A stretch of 64,000 nt of DNA from Paracoccaceae bacterium (GTDB lineage Bacteria; Pseudomonadota; Alphaproteobacteria; Rhodobacterales; Rhodobacteraceae), in assembly GCA_029243395.1 (NCBI GenBank), contig JAQWSE010000004.1:1-64000 (forward strand). Reading direction: 5' to 3'. Position numbers and translations under genes: made by a program. Below the pieces are notes generated by a model that was not told the origin of the DNA, ran no database searches, and saw only the letters and a list, made by a program, of their open reading frames with translations. The stretch's first letter is position 1; each line of letters opens with the position of its first letter. Shown here in pieces: positions 39,900-52,321 of the stretch.

Positions 39900-40577
39900 A
39901 TGAATCACGTTAAACAAGTGAACGAAGTTAAAACACCCATAAGAATTGAAAATACAAAGTGCCCATCAATAACTAGGCGATCACTTTTGATTCGAGGTAC
40001 ATTTTTTTCTAGTAGCATCTTTTTTTGTCTTCCTAGAAACACTGAGGCTAAGGATAAAAGAATCCAGAAAGCTGAAGCTCTTACAGAAAATATTTTCCAA
40101 AGCATTTTTAAAATAATTGGAGGTCCAGGTAATGAATATCAAAAGAGAAAGGGTTTGGTTAAATTATTTGAAAAGTACGCCGATGTTCCAATAATAGCTA
40201 GGGCAGTTTTAGGCTCACCGTGGCGACAGTTGAACAGCGTAGAGCGGGCTAACTTCATAGCTGCATTTAGGCAGTATCTAGCTAAGAAATATATTGCACA
40301 GTTTTCGGAATTTCTTGGAGCCAAAATGATGATTGAAAGAAGTCGAGACTCTGGTAGCAAAGCAGGGATCATGGTTGAAACACGACTTCTAATGCCAGGC
40401 AGTTCGCCTATAAAGGTCGGCTGGCAGGTTTCAGATGCTACTGGTAAGTTCAAAATGATTGATGTCAAAATAGAGGAAATTTCTTTGTTAACAACCGAGC
40501 GGGGTGAAATACGAAATCAACTATCGAAAGAGGGCGGATCCATATCACGACTGTCTACAGCACTTTTAAACTATTGA
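39900..40577 (+). CDS. mlaC: MlaC/Ttg2D-like phospholipid-binding protein
   Basis: The 225-residue periplasmic protein carries a signal region with a Tat-like double arginine (TRRSLLIRGTFFSSSIFF) and the MlaC fold. Typical stretches are LVKLFEKYADVPIIARAVLG, a WRQLNSVERANFIAAFRQYL helix, and KIEEISLLTTERGEIRNQL near the end. MlaC ferries phospholipids between the outer and inner membranes in the Mla pathway. No mlaD, mlaE or mlaF gene is present in this window, so the partners lie elsewhere. It converges on PBP1A with a 12-base gap. Confidence 0.88.
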   Translation: MNHVKQVNEVKTPIRIENTKCPSITRRSLLIRGTFFSSSIFFCLPRNTEAKDKRIQKAEALTENIFQSIFKIIGGPGNEYQKRKGLVKLFEKYADVPIIARAVLGSPWRQLNSVERANFIAAFRQYLAKKYIAQFSEFLGAKMMIERSRDSGSKAGIMVETRLLMPGSSPIKVGWQVSDATGKFKMIDVKIEEISLLTTERGEIRNQLSKEGGSISRLSTALLNY

Positions 40578-40589
40578 TTATCCAACAAC

Positions 40590-42584
40590 CTAATCTCCGA
40601 AGAGTGTGTTAAAAAGGGCCTTCAATAATGACTGGTTAGAGGTAGAATTAGTTGTCCTTTCACTATCAGAATCTTTATATATAGCAAATTGCTCATATTC
40701 TTGAGGAGTCATATAAGGAAGTGCAATAGGGGTACTGTCCTTGACAAGCTCTGTCATAATTTTTGACCATAGTTCTGCTGGCAGACCGCCCCCGGTAACA
40801 CCCTCAAGAGAAGTGTTGTCGTCGTTGCCCATCCACACCCCACAAATAAACTCAGCATTGAATCCTATAAACCAAGCATCCTTTAACGACTGACTTGTTC
40901 CTGTTTTTCCGGCCAAATCCCAACCTGGAATTCTTGCCCTCATGCCGGTTCCCGTCTCGACAACGTTTCGAAGCATATATAAGAGAGCTCCACCCGCATG
41001 ATCATCAATTACTTGCATTTCATCAGATCTATCGACACTCATTAATACTTCATCATCCCCCCGGATTCTTAAATCTATCCATCCAATAGGATTAACCCTC
41101 TGACCACTTGCAAGAAATCCTGCATATGCTGCTGTTAATTCCAGCAGGTTAACTTCCGATGCTCCCAAAGCAACTGCAGGCCCCTTTGCAATGGAAGAAC
41201 GAATTCCGAAATCTTTCGCAATAGCACGAATTCTTTCAATACCAACCTCCGTAGCCAACTTTACTGCCACGGTGTTAATAGATTTTCCAAGAGCCTCATT
41301 AAGGGTCACAGGGCCTATGTAATCTTCTGTATAATTCTTAGGTTTATAAGTCTTAGAGCCAGAAACCTCTACCTCTATAGGTTCATCAACAAAAACTGCA
41401 TTCGGACTGTAACCTTGATCTAAAGCAGCAGCATAAACAAAAGGTTTGAATGCTGATCCAGGTTGCCTAAGTGCTTGAACGGCCCGATTAAACTTGCCAG
41501 CTCCACCCGAGAAATCCCTGCCACCTAGCATAGCCCGAACTAAGCCATCCTTTGACATAACTACTACTGCTATTTCTGCTTTAGAACCTGTCTTAACAAA
41601 ATCTTCGAATATTTTTCTTGTTGATTTTTCCACCATCCATTGGATTTTTGGATCAAAAGTAGTTCTGATGATAACATCTTCAGAGGTTGCAGAGGATAAT
41701 TCTTTGGGAGCAGAGCCCATGATCCAATTCACAAAATATCCACCCACTTGTTCCGACGCTTCGTTAGATAATTCAGCTGGAGAAGCCTCTGCTAATAATC
41801 TTTCTTTATAGGTGATATGACCTTCTTTTTCCATCAGTCCTAATACTAGGGAAGCTCTTTCTGTTGCCTGGGCCAGATTATTGGTAGGGGCAAAACGACT
41901 CGGAGCTTTCAATAGCCCAGCTAGCATTGCCGCTTCTGCTAAATTAACCTCCCTAGCTGATTTATTAAAATAACGCTGAGAAGCGGCCTCAAAACCATAT
42001 GAACCAGCTCCCAAATAAACTCTATTAAGATAAATTGATAATATCTCTGCCTTAGAATATTTGAATTCCATAGCCAGGGAAAATGGTATCTCCATTAGTT
42101 TTCTTGCTAGAGTGGGTTTACGGCACTCTGTTTCATTTTTGTTTTTATACTGAAGCAAACACAATAACTTTGCTACTTGCTGGGTGATAGTAGAACCCCC
42201 ATGACCCTGCAACGGACCCCTACCCTCTTTGATATTAATACGAATAGCCCCTAAAATACCCCTAGGTGAAATACCAAAATGCCTATAAAAACCTCTATCT
42301 TCTACTGCGATAATAGCTTTTCTAAGTAAGGGACTCACTGTTTCCGACCGTAGAGAACCCTCAAATTGCTTTCCCCTCCAAGCAAAAACATCTTCGTTTT
42401 TGTCAACTAATGTAACAGAACCCCTATCGCGTGCATCAAGGAGATCTTCCATACTAGGTATTTGGAAAAAGAAATAGGCAACCACGGTCGAAAATAGTAT
42501 TACAGAAAGTAGAGCAATCCTAAGAAAAAGCCAAAGCACCAACTTTCGAATTAGCGAGAACATTTTTTTTATAAAAGGGACCAT
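40590..42584 (-). CDS. mrcA: Penicillin-binding protein 1A (bifunctional transglycosylase/transpeptidase)
   Basis: The 664-residue class A PBP polymerises and crosslinks peptidoglycan. Order: one N-terminal membrane anchor (about residues 15-42), the GT51 domain with catalytic Glu in EDRGFYRHFGISPRGI and GGSTITQQVAKLL, and the transpeptidase domain with active-site Ser in RQPGSAFKPFVYA (near residue 375), SxN in GKSINTVAVKL, and KTGTSQSLKDAWF near residue 557. It is shorter than E. coli PBP1A (850), lacking the large OB insertion, as in many Alphaproteobacteria. Confidence 0.96.
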   Translation of the reverse strand: MVPFIKKMFSLIRKLVLWLFLRIALLSVILFSTVVAYFFFQIPSMEDLLDARDRGSVTLVDKNEDVFAWRGKQFEGSLRSETVSPLLRKAIIAVEDRGFYRHFGISPRGILGAIRINIKEGRGPLQGHGGSTITQQVAKLLCLLQYKNKNETECRKPTLARKLMEIPFSLAMEFKYSKAEILSIYLNRVYLGAGSYGFEAASQRYFNKSAREVNLAEAAMLAGLLKAPSRFAPTNNLAQATERASLVLGLMEKEGHITYKERLLAEASPAELSNEASEQVGGYFVNWIMGSAPKELSSATSEDVIIRTTFDPKIQWMVEKSTRKIFEDFVKTGSKAEIAVVVMSKDGLVRAMLGGRDFSGGAGKFNRAVQALRQPGSAFKPFVYAAALDQGYSPNAVFVDEPIEVEVSGSKTYKPKNYTEDYIGPVTLNEALGKSINTVAVKLATEVGIERIRAIAKDFGIRSSIAKGPAVALGASEVNLLELTAAYAGFLASGQRVNPIGWIDLRIRGDDEVLMSVDRSDEMQVIDDHAGGALLYMLRNVVETGTGMRARIPGWDLAGKTGTSQSLKDAWFIGFNAEFICGVWMGNDDNTSLEGVTGGGLPAELWSKIMTELVKDSTPIALPYMTPQEYEQFAIYKDSDSERTTNSTSNQSLLKALFNTLFGD

Positions 42585-42663
42585 AGTTTTCTTTTGAGGA
42601 CTATTTACTGTTTTACGCTATAAGATCTAAGTTATTTTGATATCTAAATACAAATGAATTTTT

Positions 42664-42721
42664 TATGCTTAAATATTAATCATTGAATAAAATATGCTTA
42701 ATATTTAACCGTCGAATACAT
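42664..42721. repeat. Imperfect 29-bp direct repeat upstream of glnK
   Basis: Two adjacent 29-base units beginning TATGCTTAA (42664 and 42693) match at about 21 of 29 positions. They lie about 95-150 bases upstream of glnK in the 230-base divergent region with the PBP1A gene. Tandem sites of this size can bind a dimeric regulator; no sigma-54 TGGCAC-N5-TTGC promoter was found here. Confidence 0.45.
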
Positions 42722-42814
42722 TTAGCTTTCTTTTTCAACTCTATCCTCTTGGGTTCACAGTCTTTCAAAAGTATTCCTGAAATAATTTAACTTAAATTAA
42801 GACAGGAAAAAAAT

Positions 42815-43153
42815 ATGAAACTCATTATTGCAGTAATCAAACCTTTTAAGCTTGAGGAAGTAAGAGAAAGGCTTACCGAGATTGGGGTCCAGGGCTTGAT
42901 GGTATCTGAAATCAAAGGATATGGTCGCCAGGGTGGGCATACTGAAATGTATCGAGGCGCTGAGTATGTAGTGAATTACATACCAAAAATTCGTCTAGAG
43001 TTAGTAGTCCAGGATAGCAACTCTTCTAAAGCAATAGAAGTAATTTCAAAAACTGCCAGAACTGGCAAAATTGGTGATGGGAAAGTTTTTGTCTTTAATG
43101 TCGAGGATGCTTTGAGGATCAGAACCGGAGAAACCGGTGACAATGCCATCTAG
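42815..43153 (+). CDS. glnK: PII nitrogen regulatory protein
   Basis: The 112-residue signal protein senses 2-oxoglutarate, ATP/ADP and uridylylation state. It opens MKLIIAVIKPFKLEEVRERL, has the T-loop GRQGGHTEMYRGAEY with the modifiable Tyr 51, the TGKIGDGKVFVF segment, and RIRTGETGDNAI at the end. The pairing with amtB 46 bases downstream indicates GlnK, which plugs the ammonium channel when nitrogen is sufficient. The two genes probably form one operon. Confidence 0.97.
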   Translation: MKLIIAVIKPFKLEEVRERLTEIGVQGLMVSEIKGYGRQGGHTEMYRGAEYVVNYIPKIRLELVVQDSNSSKAIEVISKTARTGKIGDGKVFVFNVEDALRIRTGETGDNAI

Positions 43154-43198
43154 CAAATAATAAAATAATAAAGAAGTAATCTAATCATAGGGGGTTAA

Positions 43199-44530
43199 AT
43201 GATAAACTCATTAAAAATATTGGTAACTGCATTAATAGCCTGTGGTCTCACAACCAAAGTCTTGTCAGCTGAAGAAATAAATTCCGATCTTGTATCAAAC
43301 CACGCCGTTTTCATCCTAAATACTCTCCTCTTCCTGATCGGAGGTTTCTTAGTAATGTGGATGGCAGCTGGATTTGCTATGTTGGAGGCAGGTTTAGTAA
43401 GATCAAAAACTGTAACCACTCAACTGACAAAAAATGTGGCCTTATTTTCCATCGCTGCAATTTCATTTTATCTTGTGGGATACAAGCTTATGTACCCAGG
43501 AGACAGTTGGTGGATTAGTGGATATCTGGGCCCAATTTTCTCGGTTACTGTACTCGAACCAGTAGGGCCAGTAGTTGATCAAATTACAGCTCTAGATTCT
43601 GCTTCAGTTGGTTCAGATTTCTTTTTTCAGCTCATGTTTTGTGCTACTACAGCATCTATTGTTTCAGGTACGATAGCTGAAAGAATGAAATTGTGGCCTT
43701 TCTTAATCTTCGTGGTTTTATTGACTGCTTTTCTATACCCTATCGAAGCTTCGTGGAAATGGGGGGGTGGATGGTTACATGAAATGGGATTTTCAGATTT
43801 TGCAGGTTCAACATTAGTCCATGCTGCCGGCGCTTCTGCAGCCCTAGCCGGAGCGATAACTCTAGGACCAAGGTTAGGGAAATATAAAGAAAATGGTACC
43901 ATTACACCTATGCCAGGATCTAATATGCCTCTTGCCACATTAGGTACTTTTATACTTTGGCTTGGTTGGTTTGGCTTTAATGGTGGTTCTCAGCTGGCTT
44001 TGGGAACAATCAGTGACGCAGTAGATGTATCACGAATTTTCACGAACACTAACACTGCTGCTGCTGGTGGATCTTTGGCAGCCCTTGTTCTCACACAAGT
44101 CATGTATAAGAAAGTGGATTTAACCATGGTTCTTAATGGGGCTTTAGCAGGCCTAGTATCGATAACAGCAGAACCACTGGCCCCCTCAATCGGAGGAGCC
44201 ACTTTAATAGGAGCAATAGGAGGAGTGATTGTTGTCTTTGCGGTACCTTTATTAGATAAATTAAAGATAGATGATGTCGTCGGGGCAATTTCAGTCCATG
44301 GAGTTGCAGGAATCTGGGGTACTCTTGCGGTTGCATTTAGTAATGGCAGCTTAGGTGTGCAAATAATGGGAACCGCTTCCATCTGCATCTTTGTTTTTGT
44401 TTTGTCACTTCTCATCTGGCATGTGCTTGATGCCATCATGAAAATACGGGTGAGTGAAGAAGATGAATTGAATGGTTTGGATAATAGCGAATTAGGAATA
44501 GATGCTTATCCTGATTTTTCTAAAAGTTAG
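43199..44530 (+). CDS. amtB: Ammonium transporter
   Basis: The 443-residue channel has a cleavable signal-like N-terminus (LKILVTALIACGLTTKVLSA) and about eleven membrane segments. The twin pore histidines are in GSTLVHAAGASAALAGA and AISVHGVAGIWGT, and conserved WKWGGGWLHEMGFSDFAGS and WLGWFGFNGGSQLA are present. It imports ammonium across the inner membrane and is controlled by GlnK. The ATG follows GGGGG, and a terminator lies 20 bases after the stop. The C-terminal tail has an acidic segment (SEEDELNGLDNSELG). Confidence 0.97.
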   Translation: MINSLKILVTALIACGLTTKVLSAEEINSDLVSNHAVFILNTLLFLIGGFLVMWMAAGFAMLEAGLVRSKTVTTQLTKNVALFSIAAISFYLVGYKLMYPGDSWWISGYLGPIFSVTVLEPVGPVVDQITALDSASVGSDFFFQLMFCATTASIVSGTIAERMKLWPFLIFVVLLTAFLYPIEASWKWGGGWLHEMGFSDFAGSTLVHAAGASAALAGAITLGPRLGKYKENGTITPMPGSNMPLATLGTFILWLGWFGFNGGSQLALGTISDAVDVSRIFTNTNTAAAGGSLAALVLTQVMYKKVDLTMVLNGALAGLVSITAEPLAPSIGGATLIGAIGGVIVVFAVPLLDKLKIDDVVGAISVHGVAGIWGTLAVAFSNGSLGVQIMGTASICIFVFVLSLLIWHVLDAIMKIRVSEEDELNGLDNSELGIDAYPDFSKS

Positions 44531-44548
44531 TGACTTCTTCCCCAAGAA

Positions 44549-44577
44549 AACCCCAGCTCTTCGTTGGGGTTTATTTT
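44549..44577 (+). terminator. Rho-independent terminator of glnK-amtB
   Basis: Stem AACCCCA/TGGGGTT (44549-44555 with 44565-44571), a nine-base loop, then TATTTT. It lies just after the amtB stop at 44530. Confidence 0.85.
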
Positions 44578-44877
44578 ACATTAGCCATAACTTGTTCATC
44601 TAAAACCACCCCTTGTTGTGTATTTCCATTTTTTAGCAATAAATTTTCCTACGAAACTACTTTTTTATACGAAGTGCCATAACCAAAACTCAGTTTCACT
44701 TGTTGTTAAACGTGATTTGTGTCTTCCAAATCACAAATTCAATCACAGTTGGTACAAATGAAAGAAAAAAATAACACTATAATAAAAAGAAGGATTGAAA
44801 TTACCCTCAAATTCGTTGTAATCAATAGTAAGGCTTAGATTAAAAGTCTTAAAAAGAGTTTAAAAAGGGTGGAAAAA
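44578..44877. other. Intergenic region upstream of the HU gene
   Basis: About 300 AT-rich bases hold an inverted repeat (44712-44734), a consensus TATAAT (44778-44783) likely to be the -10 of the HU promoter with no convincing -35 at 16-18 bases, and the HU ribosome-binding site. No other coding sequence was recognised. Confidence 0.55.
44712..44734. promoter_or_regulatory. Perfect 8-bp inverted repeat upstream of the HU gene
   Basis: GTGATTTG and CAAATCAC are separated by seven bases. The centre lies about 55 bases upstream of the TATAAT at 44778. The position suits an activator or autoregulatory site; it is not followed by a T-run, so it is not a terminator. Confidence 0.5.
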
Positions 44878-45168
44878 ATGACAAACAAACCAATGACTAA
44901 AAGCCAGCTTGTAGCCAATCTAGCAGAATCGACTGGTTCTGACAAAGCATCAGCAAATAGAATGATCGATGCCTTGTCTGCAATAATTAGCAAAGAAGTT
45001 GCAGGCGGAGGTGCCGTAACCTTACCAGGCATAGGAAAGTTTTCTTGCCGAGCCCGCCCAGAAAGAATGGTGCGAAATCCAGCTACTGGAGAACAGATGA
45101 AAAAGGCTGCTGATAGAGTAGTTAAAGTATCAATAGCAAAAGCACTTAAAGACGTGATAAATCCTTAA
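44878..45168 (+). CDS. hup: HU family DNA-binding protein
   Basis: The product (about 96 residues) is a nucleoid protein with the HU/IHF fold: MTKSQLVANLAESTGSDKAS at the N-terminus, VTLPGIGKFS before the arm, and the DNA-binding arm with RPERMVRNPATGEQM. The end, VVKVSIAKALKDVINP, is usual. A GTG at 44869 opens the frame, but the GGTGGA Shine-Dalgarno points to ATG 44878. HU bends DNA and supports initiation at oriC. A terminator follows immediately. Confidence 0.93.
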   Translation: MTNKPMTKSQLVANLAESTGSDKASANRMIDALSAIISKEVAGGGAVTLPGIGKFSCRARPERMVRNPATGEQMKKAADRVVKVSIAKALKDVINP

Positions 45169-45187
45169 AATTCAAATATCCAGAAAG

Positions 45188-45209
45188 GCCACTTGCTTAA
45201 GTGGCTTTT
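45188..45209 (+). terminator. Rho-independent terminator of the HU gene
   Basis: A perfect 7-bp stem (GCCACTT/AAGTGGC) with a four-base loop is followed by TTTT, 20 bases after the HU stop. Confidence 0.85.
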
Positions 45210-45242
45210 CGCATCTAATTTGCTTCAAAAAACAAAAAATAC

Positions 45243-48593
<3,351 letters not shown>

Positions 48594-48608
48594 TTATAAG
48601 TAAAAGTT

Positions 48609-49709
48609 TCAACTAATGAAGCAGCCTACGCCTTCTGATGTATATTTCAAATCAATGAAAAGAGAATCAAGATTTAGATCTTGAAAACTACGTCTTTCAG
48701 TTCCTGTAGCGAATATTTGGGCCTTAATTTTATGCAACTGACAAAACAAGTTTGCTAGATTATCTTGATCTAAGTGAGCCACTATTTCATCCAACAAAAT
48801 AATTGGGGGTTTACCAAATTGATTACATATCGCTAAAGCATTTGCCACAAACAAGGATAGTAAAAGTGATTTTTGCTCTCCGGTAGAACAATATTTTGCT
48901 TCCATATTCTTGGCACTGTGTCTTACTAATAAATCAGATCTATGGGGACCTATTAGTGTCCTACCAGAAATTCTGTCTTTTGCCCGACTATTTACTAAAG
49001 CCTCAAGAAAATCTTCTGAATCTGAAATTTCTGGTGGGCTCAAATGCATTTCCAAGTAGGGAAAAAATGATTCCCCTTCTCTAATATTTTGTGTTTGAAT
49101 TAAAATATCAATGACTTTTCTCCTATTAGTATCAATTCTATGTCCCACTTCAGCTAATTGTTTTTCAATAGCTAAAAACCAAGAAACATCAGTTTCATTA
49201 TTTTTGAGAAGTTGATTCCGTTGGCGCAAAGCATGATCATAGAATAAACAATCTTTTGGATGGTTGGGGAAAAAACTCATCACCATTCTGTCTAGGAATT
49301 TTCTTCTTTCAGAGGACCTACCCGTCCACAAACGATCCATTGACGGCGTTAGCCAAATGATTTTCAATATGCTTCCAACATAATTTAATGGTTTTCTTTT
49401 CCCATCTACCCTAACAGTTTTTTTGCCATTATTTTCTACACCTATTTCTATTTCAAAGAACTCTTTTTCAACTTCAAATAAAGAAAAAACATTCCAATTT
49501 CCTAACCCCGAAATGGCTCTTAATTCATCAGAATTAGCAAAACGTAATCCTCTGCCAGGAGAAAACAATGATATTGCTTCTAGAATGTTTGTTTTACCTA
49601 CCCCATTAGGTCCAGAAAAAAAAATAAAATTTGAGTTAAAATCCAAATCCAAGCTCTCATGAGACCGAAAATGTCTCAACCTCAAGCTTCTTAAATGCTG
49701 ATTATCCAC
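48609..49709 (-). CDS. recF: DNA replication/repair protein RecF
   Basis: The 366-residue SMC-like ATPase loads RecA at gaps. It has SLRLRHFRSHESLDLDF, the Walker A stretch FSGPNGVGKTNILEAISLFS, SMDRLWTGRSSERRKFLDRM, GPHRSDL, the signature segment STGEQKSLLLSL, and Walker B PPIILLDEIVAHLD. The start is GTG 49709, within a consensus DnaA box. dnaN ends 20 bases upstream, so the two are probably cotranscribed. Confidence 0.96.
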   Translation of the reverse strand: MDNQHLRSLRLRHFRSHESLDLDFNSNFIFFSGPNGVGKTNILEAISLFSPGRGLRFANSDELRAISGLGNWNVFSLFEVEKEFFEIEIGVENNGKKTVRVDGKRKPLNYVGSILKIIWLTPSMDRLWTGRSSERRKFLDRMVMSFFPNHPKDCLFYDHALRQRNQLLKNNETDVSWFLAIEKQLAEVGHRIDTNRRKVIDILIQTQNIREGESFFPYLEMHLSPPEISDSEDFLEALVNSRAKDRISGRTLIGPHRSDLLVRHSAKNMEAKYCSTGEQKSLLLSLFVANALAICNQFGKPPIILLDEIVAHLDQDNLANLFCQLHKIKAQIFATGTERRSFQDLNLDSLFIDLKYTSEGVGCFIS

Positions 49710-49710
49710 A
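49702..49710. promoter_or_regulatory. Consensus DnaA box overlapping the recF start codon
   Basis: TTATCCACA on the plus strand (TGTGGATAA on the minus strand) is an exact DnaA box. Its GTG is the recF start codon. A second, coding near-match (TTATCCACG) lies in gyrB near 48373. No cluster of boxes was seen near dnaA. Confidence 0.6.
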
Positions 49711-49729
49711 AGTCGGCCTTCAAGTTATT

Positions 49730-50848
49730 CTAAACTCTCATAGGCATTACTACATAGATAGCACCAGTATCATCCATATCTTGCATCAAAGCAGGGTCAC
49801 CTGACGATTGGAAACTAAATTCAACTCTTTCGCTATCAACCTGCGAGGTCAATTCTTGTAAATACCTAGCATTGAAACCAATTTCTAATGGTTCATCTGA
49901 GTAATCCACCAATAATTCATCTTCCGCTTTTCCATTTTCTGGAGAATTAACTGACAGATGTAATTTGCCTGAGCTGAGAGACAATTTTACCGCACGGGAC
50001 TTATCTGAACTCACTGTCGAAACACGATCTACCGCTTCTGAAAAATCTGCTGCATTGACTTTCATTTTCTTTTTATTGTTTACAGGTATAACTCTCTTAT
50101 AATCTGGAAATGTTCCATCTACAACTTTTGAAGTTAGGGTCAAATTATGATTTGAAAATCTGATTTTATTATTTGATACTGAAATAGTGATGTCGTCACT
50201 TCCAGTTTCCAGTACCATTCTTAATTCAGAAACTGTTTTTTTAGGCACTATTACACCACTGAATAACTTCATACCTTCAGGCGGATCAACGTCTATTTGA
50301 GCCAATCTATGGCCATCTGTTGCTACTGCCCGCAAAAAATGACTCCCCCCCTCTTCATATGGATGAAAATATACACCGTTTAGGTAATAACGAGTCTCTT
50401 CTGAAGACATAGCAAACTTTGATTTATCAAAAAGCCTCTTGATGACTTTAGCGGCAGCAACAAATTCGTTTTCATAATCTTCAGAAGCCATAACTGGAAA
50501 ATCTTCCTTTGGCAAAGTAGAAAGAAAAAAACGCGATCTAGATGCTGAAATTTCTAACTGATTAGAACCTGCATTCCCAGTTAATTGTATTAAGGCTCCA
50601 TCAGGAAGTTTTCTAACAATTTCATGAAAGGTATTTGCCCCAACGGTTAAAGCCCCAGGAATTTCAACAACTGCCTTCACTTTATCCAAAACTTCTATAT
50701 CTAAATCTGTAGTGCGCAAAAATAATTGATCATCCCGAGCCTCTATCAACACATTTGAAAGAATGGGAATTGTTGTTCTTTTTTCTACTATGGATTGTAC
50801 TCTTCCCATAGCTTTGAAAAGTTCAGTCTGTTCAATACTAGCCTTCAT
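49730..50848 (-). CDS. dnaN: DNA polymerase III beta subunit (sliding clamp)
   Basis: The 372-residue clamp has the expected three-domain length. Seen: QSIVEKRTTIPILSNVLIEA in domain I, FAMSSEETRYYLNGVYFH and RAVATDGHRLAQIDVDPPEG in domain II, and domain III ending ALMQDMDDTGAIYVVMPMRV. It tethers polymerase III to DNA. It lies 69 bases after dnaA and 20 bases before recF on the same strand. Confidence 0.98.
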   Translation of the reverse strand: MKASIEQTELFKAMGRVQSIVEKRTTIPILSNVLIEARDDQLFLRTTDLDIEVLDKVKAVVEIPGALTVGANTFHEIVRKLPDGALIQLTGNAGSNQLEISASRSRFFLSTLPKEDFPVMASEDYENEFVAAAKVIKRLFDKSKFAMSSEETRYYLNGVYFHPYEEGGSHFLRAVATDGHRLAQIDVDPPEGMKLFSGVIVPKKTVSELRMVLETGSDDITISVSNNKIRFSNHNLTLTSKVVDGTFPDYKRVIPVNNKKKMKVNAADFSEAVDRVSTVSSDKSRAVKLSLSSGKLHLSVNSPENGKAEDELLVDYSDEPLEIGFNARYLQELTSQVDSERVEFSFQSSGDPALMQDMDDTGAIYVVMPMRV

Positions 50849-50917
50849 AACATACCGCCTACAAATCCTACTCAGATCCTACTACTAAAATTAACCTATT
50901 TTCAATTGAATTCTAAC

Positions 50918-52300
50918 TTAAGCTTCTAACATTCTTCTGAGGATTTCTACTTCTTCAGCTATTTGAAGATCTTTATATTTTAAATCTTCAATTCTCTTAA
51001 CAGCATGAATTACTGTAGTGTGATCCCGACCTCCAAATCTCCGACCTATCTCAGGCAAAGATTTAGAAGTAAGTGTTTTTGCTAAAAACATGGCCACTTG
51101 TCTAGGTCTAGAAACTACTCTTGATCTTCTTGCTGAAATCATATCACTCATTCGGAGATTATAATGTTCTGAAACCTTTCTAATAATTTCATCTATTGTA
51201 ACCTTTCTTTCAGATATTCTTAGAATATCAGCTAAACACTCTTGAGCCATATCAATGTCCACTTCCCTATCTACTAATGAAGCATAAGCATAAAGCCTAG
51301 TAAGAGAACCTTCCAAAACACGAACATTCGAAGAAATCCGATGAGCTAAAAATTCTAAAATTCCAGAACTAATCTGAATCCCCGGATGAAGTTTACTTTG
51401 AATTTCAACCTTTGACTGAAGAATACCCAGCCTCAATTCATAATCCGTGGGGTGCAAATCTACTACTAGCCCCCATGCCAATCTTGATTTAATCCGTTCT
51501 TCCAAACCGTCAATTTCTCCTGGTGCTCTATCTGCAGAAATAACAATTTGTTTTCCATGTTCAACAAGAGCATTAAATGTATGAAAAAATTCATCTTGGG
51601 TACTTTCTTTTCCGGCTATGAACTGAACATCATCAACCATAAGAATATCAACCGAGCGAAACAACTCCTTAAACCCATGCATGTCCTTAAATCTTAACGC
51701 TTGAACAAAACGATACATGAACTGCTCAGCGGAAAGATATAGCATTCTTGTATTTGGATTTCTATTTTTTGTTTGCCAAGCTATTGCATGCATAAGATGC
51801 GTCTTGCCTAGCCCAACACCCCCATATAAGAAAAGCGGGTTGAATGTTACCGAACCTCCGTCAGCGACTCTCCTTGCTGCAGCATGGGCCAATTCATTAG
51901 GCTTCCCCACAACGAAACGATCAAAGGTAAACCTTTTATCAAGAGGCGAAGATGGCAATTCAATATCAGTAGAATTGATAGAAATTGCTTTAGCCAATAC
52001 CTTATCTCTTTTTAGAGTGATTTCTTCTGCATAATTTCCTAACTCTTTTTGTTCTCCCTTTTTATTTCCAAATTCGAAAATCAAGGTATCTACATTTAAA
52101 CCTTCTTTTCTAAAAAACATTTTTATTATTTCACTATAATTAGTTTCTATCCAATTTGCGATAAAACTACTTGGAACATGAAATGTGACTTTGCCTTCTT
52201 CGCATTTTATGTAGTGAAGAGAACTCATCCAATTATTAAAGACGCCTGCACCCAATTCTTTCTGAAGTAAAGTCCGAACGTTTTGCCAATCTTTGTCCAT
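50918..52300 (-). CDS. dnaA: Chromosomal replication initiator DnaA
   Basis: The 460-residue AAA+ initiator has domain I (WQNVRTLLQKELGAGVFNNW), a short linker, and FTFDRFVVGKPNELAHAAAR. Walker A is LYGGVGLGKTHLMHA near residue 160, Walker B and sensor are in VDILMVDDVQFIAGKE, and the domain IV signature GGRDHTTVIHAVKRIE is near the end. It opens duplex DNA at oriC. It is the fourth gene of the leftward set mutM-ech-rpsT-rhodanese-dnaA; a rhodanese gene ends only 21 bases upstream. Confidence 0.98.
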   Translation of the reverse strand: MDKDWQNVRTLLQKELGAGVFNNWMSSLHYIKCEEGKVTFHVPSSFIANWIETNYSEIIKMFFRKEGLNVDTLIFEFGNKKGEQKELGNYAEEITLKRDKVLAKAISINSTDIELPSSPLDKRFTFDRFVVGKPNELAHAAARRVADGGSVTFNPLFLYGGVGLGKTHLMHAIAWQTKNRNPNTRMLYLSAEQFMYRFVQALRFKDMHGFKELFRSVDILMVDDVQFIAGKESTQDEFFHTFNALVEHGKQIVISADRAPGEIDGLEERIKSRLAWGLVVDLHPTDYELRLGILQSKVEIQSKLHPGIQISSGILEFLAHRISSNVRVLEGSLTRLYAYASLVDREVDIDMAQECLADILRISERKVTIDEIIRKVSEHYNLRMSDMISARRSRVVSRPRQVAMFLAKTLTSKSLPEIGRRFGGRDHTTVIHAVKRIEDLKYKDLQIAEEVEILRRMLEA

Positions 52301-52321
52301 TTAAAATCCTTTAATTAGTAT

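Noticed and set aside
42585-42814. Sigma-54 promoter upstream of glnK
   Set aside because: No TGGCAC-N5-TTGC-like element on the plus strand in this interval.
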